Translations under genes and position numbers: made by a program
Source of the DNA: Pseudomonadota bacterium
GTDB taxonomy: Bacteria > Pseudomonadota > Gammaproteobacteria > Burkholderiales > Sulfuriferulaceae
Direction of reading: 5' to 3'
DNA length: 63,108 nucleotides
Assembly: GCA_021845925.1 (NCBI GenBank)
Contig: JAJZUW010000010.1
Location: 1 to 63,108 of the forward strand
In this document: piece after piece, positions 7,878-17,143 of the stretch
Layout: each line of letters opens with the position of its first letter
Position numbering within the stretch: position 1 is the stretch's first letter
The notes under the pieces: generated by a model
Database searches by the model: none
What the model was told of the DNA's origin: nothing
Seen by the model: only the letters and a program-made list of their open reading frames with translations

Positions 7878-9044
7878 TCAATGAGATTTGACGCCCAGGT
7901 TTTGATCGATAACCGTTTCAGCGGCATGGCGGGCAGCCTGCATTTCGCTGCTGTACAGATCGGTCGACCAGGATTTTCCGGTGGTGGTGACACGTGTTGC
8001 CAGCGGTGCAAGGCTGGCAGCATTGCCAGTTTCAATGCAAACCGAAACCGACATGCCGGGCCGCAGCGGATGTGCGTGCAATTCGTCTGGCGACAGGCTG
8101 ATCCGCACCGGGATGCGTTCGACGATGTGGATATAGTTGCCGGTGGCGTTGTTGGGCGGAAACAGGCTGAACGTGCTGCCACCGGATGGATCGATGCCGA
8201 TGATCCGGCCGTGGTAGGTCACATCGCCGCCATAAGCATGGGCGAGTACACGTACGGTTTCGCCAGTCCTGATTCTGGCCAGCCTGGTTTCTTTCAGGTT
8301 GGCGGTAATCCACAGCTCGTCCAGCGGCACCACAGACATCAGGTATTGTCCGGTTTTCACCATTTCACCGGCCTGGACGCGGCGATTGGCAATGTAGCCA
8401 TCAATGGGTGCGTAGAGGCTGGTGCGGTGGACGCTGATGTAGGCGGCAATGAATTCGGCACGCGCCTGACGGACCAGCGGATTGCTGGTGATCGTGGTGC
8501 CGGATACCAGAGCGCTGGCATTGGTGAGATGTGCCTTGCCAGCCGCAATCCGATGATCAAGAACCGCGATTTCGGCGCGTGTGTCGGCGATTTTCTGAAC
8601 CGGTATTGCGCCTGACGGCTGTGCGCGGACATAACGGTCAAGATCCCCGGCCAGTCTGTTCCGGTCTTCGGTCAGGGCGGCAATGTTGGCTTGCTGTTCC
8701 TGCACGCCGGCAAACAGGCTCCTGGTTTTTCTGACCGCCTCGGCCAGATCCGCAGTCGCCTTGTCCAGTCGGGCCTGACTGACGTTCTTTTCTTCGTCGA
8801 GCAGCCATTGCCCCTTGTGGACCGGCATGCTGTTGTCGACCTCCAGCCTGGTGACGATCCCTGGCGTCAGTGCATATACCGGCACAATGTTGCCGGTGAC
8901 GTAGGCATCGTCACTGTCGACCTCGTTCCGCTGGAACAGGTACCACCAGGATCCTGCTGCGCCAGCCAGCAACAGCATGAAAACCAGCACCAGCCTGAGA
9001 CGGTGGTGACGTTTGCGAGAGCGTAAGGTTCTGTTTGGTTTCAT
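7878..9044 (-). CDS. EmrA/HlyD-family membrane fusion protein of a drug efflux pump
   Basis: This 388-residue periplasmic adaptor bridges an inner-membrane MFS pump and an outer-membrane channel. A basic N terminus is followed by one membrane anchor (about residues 17-36). Then comes the family signature DSDDAYVTGNIVPV and the biotinyl-lipoyl-like half motifs. An alpha-hairpin (about 85-170) follows, and a beta-barrel domain contains the second lipoyl half around the YAPIDGYIANRRV segment. It is the last gene of a three-gene operon, starting 3 nt after the OMF stop codon. Substrates cannot be told from sequence; EmrA relatives export hydrophobic drugs and aromatic acids. Confidence 0.88.
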   Translation of the reverse strand: MKPNRTLRSRKRHHRLRLVLVFMLLLAGAAGSWWYLFQRNEVDSDDAYVTGNIVPVYALTPGIVTRLEVDNSMPVHKGQWLLDEEKNVSQARLDKATADLAEAVRKTRSLFAGVQEQQANIAALTEDRNRLAGDLDRYVRAQPSGAIPVQKIADTRAEIAVLDHRIAAGKAHLTNASALVSGTTITSNPLVRQARAEFIAAYISVHRTSLYAPIDGYIANRRVQAGEMVKTGQYLMSVVPLDELWITANLKETRLARIRTGETVRVLAHAYGGDVTYHGRIIGIDPSGGSTFSLFPPNNATGNYIHIVERIPVRISLSPDELHAHPLRPGMSVSVCIETGNAASLAPLATRVTTTGKSWSTDLYSSEMQAARHAAETVIDQNLGVKSH

Positions 9045-9047
9045 TGT

Positions 9048-10448
9048 TTACTTCTCAAATCCGCCGCCCAGGGTGGTGGCGACCATGGTTATGTTGTCCA
9101 GCCAGTCCAGACTGGTATGGATGTGCTGAATTTGTTCGCGGTTGACGGCGATTGCCGCATCGATCCAGGGCAGCCGTCCGGTGATTCCAGTGGAAAATCC
9201 TGTCTGTGCGACAGAAGATGCAGACACTTTCAGGCCGAGCGCAGCGGTCTCCTCGTCCAGCCGGTCTTTGCTGTGCTGCAGGCCCGAGTAGGCATCGGCC
9301 ACCTGACGGGCGGCTTCCAGCACTGTGTGATTGTACAGATGCACCGCCGCGTCATAGGCATCTTCCTGCCCATGCAGCCTGCTTTCCAGTGCACCGCCTT
9401 CGAAAATCGGCAGGTTGATGGCGGGTCCGAAAGCATAGGTTCCGCTTTCGGGCTGGAACAGATCATGCAGGCCGATGAAACTGTTGAAACCGGCCAGGGC
9501 AAACAGATTGATGTCGGGATAGAATGCCTTCTGGGCCACCTGTTCCAGATGGCTTTGCTTTCTGATCCGCCACAGGGCGACCTGGACGTCAGGGCGATTG
9601 GCGAGCGAATCGATGCCAACATAATCCGGCAGACTGAAATGTGCCGGAGCCGGCAGTTCCGGTGAAACCGTGACATGCTCACCAGGCGATTTTCCCAGCA
9701 GTGCCAGCAGGGCATATTGCAGCGCATCGTTCTGGTGTTGCAGTTGCGCCAGTTTTTCGTTGGCTTCCTGGAGGTCTGCTGCTGCAGCCAGTTTGTCGTG
9801 TATCGTGCTGATGCCGGCAGCATAGCTGGCCGTTTCGACATCCAGCCTGTCTTTCAGCAGGGCAATGGTTCTGTTCTGCACCGCAATGATGTGGCTGGAT
9901 GCCTGTAACGTGAAGTAGGTCTGGATAACCGAAGCGCTCAGCATCAGCGCGGTCATTCGGTAGCGCGCACGAACGCCCGCTTCATCGGCCTGGCTGGCAG
10001 CAATGATTTCGGCGTTGCGGCCCCACAGATCCAGATTGTAGTTCAGGTCAAACGGCAAAACCGTTGCGATGGTCGATGTCTTGCCATTGTAGATGTCGTG
10101 GTTGCCGGTTTTCGACAATTCCTGGTGGGCAATGTTTGCCACACCATTCACATGCGCATAGCGCAGGGATTCGGCATTGGCGACATTGTCCTGGGCCATG
10201 GCAATCCGGTCACGGACGGCCGCTAGTGACGGATTGTCGCGCAAGGCTGTTTCGACGGCCTGATCAAGCTGCGGGTCGTCAAAACGTCGCCACCACTTTT
10301 CCGGCATGGCTTTCTCTGCAGCCTTGTTCGGCACGGGGGCTGTCATGCCAGGGGGGAGGACAACCTGACTGTTCATCGGGGCACCGTTGCGAATGACCGG
10401 AGCGCAACCGGCAAGCAGCAGGCAGATCAGAAAATAACGGATGTTCAA
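9048..10448 (-). CDS. NodT-type outer-membrane efflux lipoprotein (OMF)
   Basis: This 466-residue TolC-like outer-membrane channel starts with a lipoprotein signal (MNIRYFLICLLLAGC), with the acylated cysteine predicted at residue 15. Two repeated OEP domains follow; the first begins with the typical WWRRFDDPQLDQAV and RDNPSL segments. It shares 4 nt with the end of the MFS gene upstream and is followed by the adaptor gene, so the operon encodes a complete tripartite pump. The family usually has about 460-500 residues, so it is full length. Confidence 0.9.
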   Translation of the reverse strand: MNIRYFLICLLLAGCAPVIRNGAPMNSQVVLPPGMTAPVPNKAAEKAMPEKWWRRFDDPQLDQAVETALRDNPSLAAVRDRIAMAQDNVANAESLRYAHVNGVANIAHQELSKTGNHDIYNGKTSTIATVLPFDLNYNLDLWGRNAEIIAASQADEAGVRARYRMTALMLSASVIQTYFTLQASSHIIAVQNRTIALLKDRLDVETASYAAGISTIHDKLAAAADLQEANEKLAQLQHQNDALQYALLALLGKSPGEHVTVSPELPAPAHFSLPDYVGIDSLANRPDVQVALWRIRKQSHLEQVAQKAFYPDINLFALAGFNSFIGLHDLFQPESGTYAFGPAINLPIFEGGALESRLHGQEDAYDAAVHLYNHTVLEAARQVADAYSGLQHSKDRLDEETAALGLKVSASSVAQTGFSTGITGRLPWIDAAIAVNREQIQHIHTSLDWLDNITMVATTLGGGFEK

Positions 10449-12019
10449 GGTTCTTCCCCAAGATTTTCCAGAATCACCATGTCCGGACTGCGTGCGACCA
10501 CCGGTTGCAGCAGCCAGACTGTCCAGGCAAGCCCGAACAGTGCAACGGCCAGCAGCCAGTACAGATCGTTGAATGCCAGTAAGGAAGACTGCTGGAGCAA
10601 TTGCCTGTGAATCAGGTGCAAAGGTCCGGCATATGACAGGATGCGGGCAGGATCAGAGGTGTCTGGCGAAATGACCCGGCTGGTTTCCAGTTGAGTCAGA
10701 CGGTCCCAGCCAATATCCGAAAACGTGATGGCAAGACCGGCGGAAAGGTTGCGTGCGGTATTGAGAAGATCCACGCCATGCAGCTGGTCGCTTTTGGGGA
10801 CATGAGCGAGCGCGAGGGCAGTCATGGATACGAACAGCAGTCCCAGTCCGGCGCCCATCAGAAACTGCGGAGCAAACTGGGTTTCCCAGGTTGCCGGGCG
10901 TGCGTAAGTCGATATCCAGCGAAAACTGGCCGCCAGCAGACAGAGCGAGACAAAGGCCAGAATGCGCGGGTCAGTGCCACTCTTGATGGCTTTTTGCGCA
11001 AGGACGCTTAAGGGTTTGGAAAACACAAACACTGGCAGAAACAGCAATCCGACATGCCAGGCGGTATAACCTTCCACTGTCTGCATACGGATGATGTACT
11101 GAACGACACCACCCTGAACGGCCATGAAAGCCAGACACAGCAATAGCATGCCAGTGCCGAAATTGGCCCTCCTGAACAGCGAAAACTGTATCAGACGGTG
11201 TTTGCTTCTGGCATGTTCAAACCAGAACAGCCACGTCAGGAACAGAAACCCGAACAGGATCCACCACAGTTGACCAAAACGGCTGGACAGGTCGCAAAGC
11301 AGGCCGACATTGAAATACTGCTGCAGTGTCAGGCATCCTGCCAGCAGGATGATGGACTGTCGCAGTGGTGATGACAACGAAACATGGGGGTTGATTTCAT
11401 CTTCCCAGTCGGCAAGCAGGGCCCACAGAATGGCTGTCATCGACAGCGAACCGAAGAAGGAAAGCACAAACAGCAGTTGCCAGTTGCCAAGCCGGTAGGC
11501 CAGCCAGCCGCCGAAAGCGGGACCGACCGAAAACGGAATGAACATCGCCAGACTCCATAGCGAGGTCGCGACATGTTGTTTGTTGTCGCGGTAGTATTCC
11601 AGCAACAGGAAAAAAGAAGGAATCAGGCTGAGTCCGGCCGCATAGCCCTGTACCGCGCGTACGATGGTGTACAAGACGAAATGGTGTACCGAGAGCAGGG
11701 CTGCCAGGCAGCTTGCAGAAAACAGCAAACCGGCAAACAGGGTGACGTTCTTGGGACCGAAGCGTTTCATCAACGGACGTGCGAGCAGAAATGCAGCTCC
11801 CATGGCGGTGAAATAGTCGCTTTGTCCCCAGACGACGTAAGCCAGCGGTTCATCCATGGTTCCGGTCACATAGGGCAGCATGGGCAGATAGGCGCCCGCA
11901 TTCAGCAATACCAGAAAATGCTCAATGCCCAGAACCAGGTTGAACAGGATGAATTGTGGTGCGGTCAGTATTTTTGAATAGCGGTGCAGGTTGATCATGT
12001 GGGCTTGCGAAGTCGACAC
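10445..12019 (-). CDS. EmrB-like MFS transporter of the DHA2 family
   Basis: This inner-membrane proton antiporter has a 14-helix DHA2 layout over 524 residues. Motif A-like GPKNVTLFAGL follows helix 2, and AVQGYAAGLSLIPSF resembles the motif in helix 4. It supplies the energy for the tripartite pump with the downstream OMF and adaptor. The annotated GTG start (12019) and an in-frame ATG at 11998 are both possible; neither has a good ribosome-binding site. A consensus promoter with a palindromic -10 lies just upstream. Confidence 0.85.
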   Translation of the reverse strand: MSTSQAHMINLHRYSKILTAPQFILFNLVLGIEHFLVLLNAGAYLPMLPYVTGTMDEPLAYVVWGQSDYFTAMGAAFLLARPLMKRFGPKNVTLFAGLLFSASCLAALLSVHHFVLYTIVRAVQGYAAGLSLIPSFFLLLEYYRDNKQHVATSLWSLAMFIPFSVGPAFGGWLAYRLGNWQLLFVLSFFGSLSMTAILWALLADWEDEINPHVSLSSPLRQSIILLAGCLTLQQYFNVGLLCDLSSRFGQLWWILFGFLFLTWLFWFEHARSKHRLIQFSLFRRANFGTGMLLLCLAFMAVQGGVVQYIIRMQTVEGYTAWHVGLLFLPVFVFSKPLSVLAQKAIKSGTDPRILAFVSLCLLAASFRWISTYARPATWETQFAPQFLMGAGLGLLFVSMTALALAHVPKSDQLHGVDLLNTARNLSAGLAITFSDIGWDRLTQLETSRVISPDTSDPARILSYAGPLHLIHRQLLQQSSLLAFNDLYWLLAVALFGLAWTVWLLQPVVARSPDMVILENLGEEP

Positions 12020-12037
12020 ATAACATGCATATAAAGG

Positions 12038-12071
12038 GCCTATTATAGGCTGGATTTTGTCATCTTGTCAT
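12038..12071 (-). promoter_or_regulatory. Promoter and possible operator of the efflux operon
   Basis: On the minus strand, ATGACA (12071-12066) and a perfect TATAAT (12047-12042) are separated by 18 bp. The -10 box is the centre of the palindrome GCCTATTATAGGC (12038-12050), a plausible site for a local repressor. The distance to the transporter start is about 20-45 nt. Confidence 0.55.
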
Positions 12072-12090
12072 GCGGCGGAGGCGCTGGATG

Positions 12091-14031
12091 TCAGCCTGCG
12101 GGCTGCCGCTGCGCCTGCAGAAACAGGACTGCGTCCTGTTCTTCGCGGGTTCTGCGCATCGGTGGCAGACTCTGCCAGATGCGCCGGCCATAGGGTTTGT
12201 CAACCAGACGCGGGTCGCAGATCATCAGGACACCGTGGTCGTGCTCGTCACGAATCAGTCGTCCCGCACCCTGTTTGAGGGTGATGACCGCGTGTGGCAA
12301 TTGGTAATCCATGAACGGATTGCCGCCATTGGCCCGAATGTTGTCGATACGCGCGGCCAGTACGGGGTCGTCTGGTGGTGAAAACGGAAGACGGTCAATG
12401 ATCACGAGGCGCAGGGCTTCGCCTTTCACGTCGACGCCTTCCCAGAAACTCTGGCTGCCGAGCAGTACCGGATTGTCAAGCGCGCGGAAGCGTTCCAGCA
12501 GTTCGCCTTTGGCGCAATCGCCCTGCATGAGCAGGGTAAAATTCAGTCCGCGCGTCTGCAATGCTTCGCTTAACAGGGTTTGTGCTTCTTTCATTGCCCT
12601 CAGCGAGGTAAACAGCAGGAAGGCATGTCCCTGGCTGGCTTCCAGCAGGGGCAGGGCTGTCTGGATCACCGCTGCAGTATAGCCACTGTCATTCGGGTCG
12701 GGCATGTTGCGCGGCACATACAGCAGGGCCTGGCTGGCGTAATCAAACGGGCTGTCCCAACTGTTGGCTTCGGCATCCGGCAGACCCAGCTGGTTGCGGT
12801 AATGGCTGAAATCGCCTTTGACCGACAGGGTGGCGGAAGTAAATATCCAGCTGCGCGAGTTGCCGTTGATCTGGCTGGCAAAAATTTCTGCCACCGAAAG
12901 CGGAGTGGCATTGAGGACAACAGACTGGCTATAGACTTCCAGCCAGCGAACATACGCCGGATCATCGTGCCGTTGCCAGCGCTGGAGCAGGCCCAGGGTA
13001 TCGTGGCAGCGGCTGGCCGTCTGTTCGAGTGATGGTGCGCGCGCAGCCTGGCTTTGCAGCAGTTTGTCCAGTTCCGCGACGGCATCGATGCAGACTTGCA
13101 GTCCGGATCGGCAGGCGTTCAACCGCATGGCCCGTTCGTGGTCCCAGCGGCTGCCTTCTTCACGAAAGGCCAGCCGAAAATCCCTGGCGGCACGGTCGAG
13201 AACCTGGGCTGCCTGACCGAGGGCGGGAAAATCCTTGCAATGGACGGCTGCTTCCAGGCGGATGTCGCGTGCCAGCACGATCAACTGGCTGGTGGAAATG
13301 TTTTCGCCAAAAAACAGGCCGGCTGTTTCCGGCAACTGGTGGGCTTCGTCAAATACCACCGTGTTGCATGCCGGCAGAAGTTCGGCCACCCCTTCATCGC
13401 GCAGCCAGACATCAGCGAAGAACAGATGGTGATTGACAACCACGATGTCGGCTTCCATTGCCTGCTTGCGCGCTTCAAAGACAAAACATTTGCGAAAGTG
13501 TTCGCAGTCGCTGCCAAGACAGTTCTCGCGTGTCGAAGTCACATGGTTCCACACCGGCGCATCTTCCGCAATGCTGCCGAGCAAGGCCTTGTCGCCAGTC
13601 TTGCTGTGTTCGGCAAAGGTCTTGATTTCAACCACATGACGCGCTGTTTCGCGCTGGGCAAACGAGCCTTCCCGAAGCGCGCGCTCCAGGTGGTAATGAC
13701 AGATGTAGTTGGCGCGCCCCTTGAGCAGGGCGGTGACCACCGGCGAGGCAAGCGCCGCCCGCACTGCCGGCAGGTCGCGGTGAAACAGCTGGTCCTGCAG
13801 GTTGCGGGTTCCGGTGGAAATGATGACCTTTCCGCCCGACAGCAGGGCAGGTACCAGGTATGCCAGCGTTTTGCCGGTTCCCGTGCCGGCTTCAGCGATC
13901 AGGACCTGCTGGTGTTCAATCGCCTGGGCCACCCGTCTGGCCATGTCGATCTGCTGTTCGCGAACGCGGTATCCGTCGAATGTTGCCGCCAGCGCGCCGC
14001 CGGCCAAGAACAGGTCGGCCGGATCAGCCAT
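12091..14031 (-). CDS. dinG: DinG/YoaA-family iron-sulfur ATP-dependent DNA helicase
   Basis: This XPD-like superfamily 2 helicase acts in DNA repair and processing of unusual DNA structures. Visible features are Walker A AEAGTGTGKT (about residues 47-56), four cysteines between motifs I and II (ICHYH, ENCLGSDC, RKCF) that fit a 4Fe-4S cluster, the DEAH box FDEAHQLPE, and the C-terminal GAGRLIR motif VI. The start is placed at MADPADLF (14031) because upstream codons are the reverse frame of lplT. That gives 646 residues and an 8-nt overlap with lplT. YoaA is the closer match in length; E. coli DinG is somewhat longer. Confidence 0.88.
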   Translation of the reverse strand: MADPADLFLAGGALAATFDGYRVREQQIDMARRVAQAIEHQQVLIAEAGTGTGKTLAYLVPALLSGGKVIISTGTRNLQDQLFHRDLPAVRAALASPVVTALLKGRANYICHYHLERALREGSFAQRETARHVVEIKTFAEHSKTGDKALLGSIAEDAPVWNHVTSTRENCLGSDCEHFRKCFVFEARKQAMEADIVVVNHHLFFADVWLRDEGVAELLPACNTVVFDEAHQLPETAGLFFGENISTSQLIVLARDIRLEAAVHCKDFPALGQAAQVLDRAARDFRLAFREEGSRWDHERAMRLNACRSGLQVCIDAVAELDKLLQSQAARAPSLEQTASRCHDTLGLLQRWQRHDDPAYVRWLEVYSQSVVLNATPLSVAEIFASQINGNSRSWIFTSATLSVKGDFSHYRNQLGLPDAEANSWDSPFDYASQALLYVPRNMPDPNDSGYTAAVIQTALPLLEASQGHAFLLFTSLRAMKEAQTLLSEALQTRGLNFTLLMQGDCAKGELLERFRALDNPVLLGSQSFWEGVDVKGEALRLVIIDRLPFSPPDDPVLAARIDNIRANGGNPFMDYQLPHAVITLKQGAGRLIRDEHDHGVLMICDPRLVDKPYGRRIWQSLPPMRRTREEQDAVLFLQAQRQPAG

Positions 14032-15250
14032 GGTTGTCCGGATCGACATGGCGGAAATGCAGGCGGATGGCCAGCATCGACAGACTGATGAACGCGCCGA
14101 AAATGAATGTGATCCAGGTGATGGGAAGACCGGCGTGATCCATGATGGCATACACACCGAGCAGCACCAGGATGGACAGGTTTTCATTGAAGTTCTGTAC
14201 GGCGATCGAGTGTCCGGCACCCATCAGCAGATGGCCGCGGTGTTGCAGCAGCGCGTTCATCGGTACGACAAAAAAACCGCCCAGCATTCCGATCAGTACC
14301 AGCAGGACCGAGGCCCAGAATGCTGTGTGAACGAAAGCCATGGCCATGACGACAAAACCCATGATGATTCCGGTGGCAATCACGCGGATCGAATCATGCA
14401 GGCGGACAAACTCACCGGCGATCGTGGCGCCGACGGCGATGCCGATTGCCACCAGTGCAGTGAGTTGCGACGCTTTGTCCATGTGAAAATGGAGCACGGC
14501 CAGTGCCCAGGCCAGCACCACCAGTCTGAGGGTGGCGCCTGCGCCCCAGAACAGGGTGGTGACGGCAAGTGATACCTGACCAAGCGGATCTCGCCACAAC
14601 TGGATGAAGCTTTGCCAGAAATCGGCAATCAGGGCAATCGGGTCGCGCCGTGGCGGTGCGTGATCCGGGCTGGTTACCGGAATGAACAGGTTGAGGATCG
14701 CCGCCACAAGATAGAACAGCACGACAGCCACAATACTGAACCGGGCGACATCGCCCTCTACTGGCCAGGGCAGTTGCCTGGCCAGGTGCAGGGTGAAATG
14801 CGGGTTGAGCAGCATGCCACCCAAAATGGCGCCCAGTATGATGGCAAACACGGTTGCTCCTTCCATCCAGGCGTTGGCGGCCACCAGTTGCTCCGGTTCA
14901 AGGTATTCGGTCAGGATGCCGTATTTTGCCGGAGAATAGCCGGCAGCACCAACGCCGACCATAGCGTAGGCGTAAAGCGGATTCATGCCGAACAGCATGG
15001 CGATCGATCCGAACAGCTTGATATTGTTGGTGATGAACATCACGCGCCCTTTGGACAGGGCGTCGGAAAATGCACCGACAAAGGGAGCCAGCAGGATGTA
15101 GGCGCCGACGAAAAATTCCTGCAGCACCGGGGTGTACCAGTTGGGTGCGTGCAGTTCTCGCAGCAGTTCGATGGCGGCAAACAGCAGCGTGTTATCGCCC
15201 AGGGCGGACAGGAACTGGGCAATCAGGATGACGAAAAAACCGAAGCGCAT
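14024..15250 (-). CDS. lplT: Lysophospholipid transporter LplT
   Basis: This 408-residue MFS protein flips lysophospholipids across the inner membrane for re-acylation. The N terminus FLSALGDNTLLFAAIELL and the segment AGYSPAKYGILTEYL are typical of LplT. About 12 hydrophobic helices are visible. In many bacteria it is fused to or next to the acyltransferase Aas; here no acyltransferase is adjacent. It lies between a TM2-domain gene (18 nt upstream) and dinG (8-nt overlap), probably in one minus-strand transcript. Confidence 0.9.
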   Translation of the reverse strand: MRFGFFVILIAQFLSALGDNTLLFAAIELLRELHAPNWYTPVLQEFFVGAYILLAPFVGAFSDALSKGRVMFITNNIKLFGSIAMLFGMNPLYAYAMVGVGAAGYSPAKYGILTEYLEPEQLVAANAWMEGATVFAIILGAILGGMLLNPHFTLHLARQLPWPVEGDVARFSIVAVVLFYLVAAILNLFIPVTSPDHAPPRRDPIALIADFWQSFIQLWRDPLGQVSLAVTTLFWGAGATLRLVVLAWALAVLHFHMDKASQLTALVAIGIAVGATIAGEFVRLHDSIRVIATGIIMGFVVMAMAFVHTAFWASVLLVLIGMLGGFFVVPMNALLQHRGHLLMGAGHSIAVQNFNENLSILVLLGVYAIMDHAGLPITWITFIFGAFISLSMLAIRLHFRHVDPDNHG

Positions 15251-15267
15251 GTCAGATTTTGCCCGGT

Positions 15268-15858
15268 TCAGGATGTCTTGTCGTTGTCCGTACGCTTTCT
15301 GGCCAGTTCGCGCAGCAAGGCTTCCTGCTGGGCAATGCTGGGCGCGCGCATGCGGCTGTTGTAGGCGGGGTCGCGTCCCGGCTGGACATGTCCGCCGCGT
15401 TCGGATTCCTTCAGCCGTATCCAGTCGTCCAGGGTCGAGCCGGCGTTGTCCGTCTGACCGGCTTCATCCGGACTGTCATCCGTGTAGCGTCCGCGAAAGC
15501 CGGCTGGAGCTGTTGCGGGCCGGCTGCGCCACGCCGCCATGCGGATGGCCTTGTTGAGCCGGGCGATGCGGTCTTCGATCCAGCGGATGTCGTACACTGC
15601 AAATCCGGTCATCAGCAGAATGATGGTGAATCCGATACACGGGCGTCGCAGCAGCCAGGCGCTGACGGCCAGCACGAAGGCCAGGCGGTAGGCCCATGCG
15701 CCGCGGTTGTCGTCCAGGTAGGCGCGGTGGAGGCCAAGCGGAAACAGCAGCAACATACGATAGGCGCGCGTGCGTTGCTTGAGTTGCTGTGACAGTCTGA
15801 GACTCAGTGTCTGCAGACCTTCTCCTTCAAGATCAAGGTTTTTCCATGCTTCATTCAT
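15268..15858 (-). CDS. TM2-domain-like membrane protein
   Basis: The 196-residue product has a TM2-like region at about residues 35-90. LLLFPLGLHRAYL is followed by two hydrophobic segments (YRLAFVLAVSAWLL and IGFTIILLMTGFAVYDI) and a DIRWIEDR end that recalls TM2 proteins. The C-terminal ~100 residues are hydrophilic and probably disordered. The biochemical role is unknown. A TACAAT -10 box (minus strand, 15868-15863) lies only 4 nt from the ATG and no ribosome-binding site is seen, so the mRNA may be leaderless or the real start internal. Confidence 0.65.
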   Translation of the reverse strand: MNEAWKNLDLEGEGLQTLSLRLSQQLKQRTRAYRMLLLFPLGLHRAYLDDNRGAWAYRLAFVLAVSAWLLRRPCIGFTIILLMTGFAVYDIRWIEDRIARLNKAIRMAAWRSRPATAPAGFRGRYTDDSPDEAGQTDNAGSTLDDWIRLKESERGGHVQPGRDPAYNSRMRAPSIAQQEALLRELARKRTDNDKTS

Positions 15859-16019
15859 GGGTATTGTAGCCTGTCTCTTTCATCAGCCCGGGCGGTGTCA
15901 GGGCAGGAAAATTGTGATAAGGTACGGTCGAAACCGGCATTTTACACCCGGTTCATCCCTTTGTGCCCGAACTGTCGGGACCGGATGTTCAATTCCTTAT
16001 TCTTCTCCGCAGGATGGCC

Positions 16020-16766
16020 ATGAAACGATTCATGTTAGTGCAGCATTCCTATTCCGAATTTCTGGGCATGATCGAAAAGCAGCTCGAATCGCGCAATATC
16101 GGTTTCCAGTACCAAAGACCTTTTCTGGGCAATGATCTGACCACCAGCGCATCCCAGCACGACGCGCTCTGGCTGCTTGGCGGCGCGTATCCTGCCAATG
16201 ACGAACTGGCCTGTCCGTGGCTGCCGCAGGAACGCCAGCTGATTGCCAATTTCCGCAGGATGCAGCGGCCGATTGTCGGCATCGGTTTTGGCGCCTTGCT
16301 GCTGGTTGGCAGTGTTGGTGGCGAAATCACCGATGAACCGTATTTCAACACTTACTGGACAACCTGTCATGCGACCGAAGCCGGACGTGATGATCCGCTT
16401 GCCAAGGCAGTGGATGGCAAACGCATGCTGGTCATGATCAATGGCGATGCCAGTCTGCCGGCCGGTCTGGAACCACTGGTTGTGGATGACAACGGTCACT
16501 GGCTGGCCGTTCGTCCGGATGACAACAGCTATGCCATGCTGTTCCGGCCTGAAGTCAAGCCTGGCATGATCGAGGACATGATGATGGAAGACAACCGTCC
16601 GCTACCCGACAACATTGGCGACATTCTTGCCCAGGCACGCGAACACTGGACGGAAGGCCAAAAAACGGCGGCCGAAATCTCGTATGCACTGGTCAGCGCT
16701 CTGGACCTGATGACCGAGCGGCACAAAATGCCGGTGTTCAGCCTGAACGTGGTTGAAAAATCATGA
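16020..16766 (+). CDS. Catalytically degenerate class I glutamine amidotransferase-like protein
   Basis: The 248-residue fold reads as a class I amidotransferase (GATase1): DALWLLGGAYPANDE, then PWLPQE, then a nucleophile elbow. The elbow is GIGFGA (87-92), with Gly where the catalytic Cys belongs. The late FHPE motif appears as FRPE, so the catalytic His is missing too. A binding or regulatory role is more likely than glutamine hydrolysis. The start is set at the ATG at 16020 because AGGA lies 5 nt before it; an earlier start at 15963 lacks one. It overlaps the next gene by 4 nt (ATGA), so the pair is coupled. Confidence 0.65.
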   Translation: MKRFMLVQHSYSEFLGMIEKQLESRNIGFQYQRPFLGNDLTTSASQHDALWLLGGAYPANDELACPWLPQERQLIANFRRMQRPIVGIGFGALLLVGSVGGEITDEPYFNTYWTTCHATEAGRDDPLAKAVDGKRMLVMINGDASLPAGLEPLVVDDNGHWLAVRPDDNSYAMLFRPEVKPGMIEDMMMEDNRPLPDNIGDILAQAREHWTEGQKTAAEISYALVSALDLMTERHKMPVFSLNVVEKS

Positions 16767-17122
16767 AGGCCGACGAGCGCGATCTGCTGGCATTCTACCG
16801 CCAGCTCGATCCGGAGCGGCAGACCGGATTGCTGGATTATGCAGCCTTCCTGGCCAGCCGTGAGCCGGCAGAACCAGCGCCGGTCATGATCCCGGAACCG
16901 ATAGAGATCCCGCGTCCGCTGGAAGAAAGCGTGGTACGCGCCATCAAACGGTTGCGTCAGCAATATCACATGCTGGATGCTGGCAAACTGTTGCACGACA
17001 CGTCCAGCCACATGTCGCGCCACATGATACACGGGGTGCCGGCCAACGAAGTGATTGACGACCTGGAACGTCTGTTTCGCCAGCATTACGAGCAGATGCT
17101 GACAAACCTTTCAAAACGCTAG
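16763..17122 (+). CDS. Small conserved-looking hypothetical protein coupled to the amidotransferase-like gene
   Basis: The 119-residue product is charged and largely helical. The first ~30 residues (YRQLDPERQTGLLDYAAFL) resemble the short amphipathic helix found in small DUF2281/antitoxin-like proteins. A proline-rich linker (PAEPAPVMIPEPIEIPRP) follows, then a helical C-terminal half with many Arg, His and Met. There is no signal peptide or membrane segment. The 4-nt overlap with the degenerate amidotransferase suggests a joint function. No function can be assigned. Confidence 0.6.
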   Translation: MKADERDLLAFYRQLDPERQTGLLDYAAFLASREPAEPAPVMIPEPIEIPRPLEESVVRAIKRLRQQYHMLDAGKLLHDTSSHMSRHMIHGVPANEVIDDLERLFRQHYEQMLTNLSKR

Positions 17123-17143
17123 CGACGACGCCCGGCTGTCGGT

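Noticed and set aside
13054-14088. 344-codon open frame opposite dinG
   Set aside because: Shadow frame with no domain; dinG on the other strand has all helicase motifs.
14032-14220. Upstream extension of dinG
   Set aside because: These 63 codons are the antisense shadow of lplT; the MADPADLF start matches the family.
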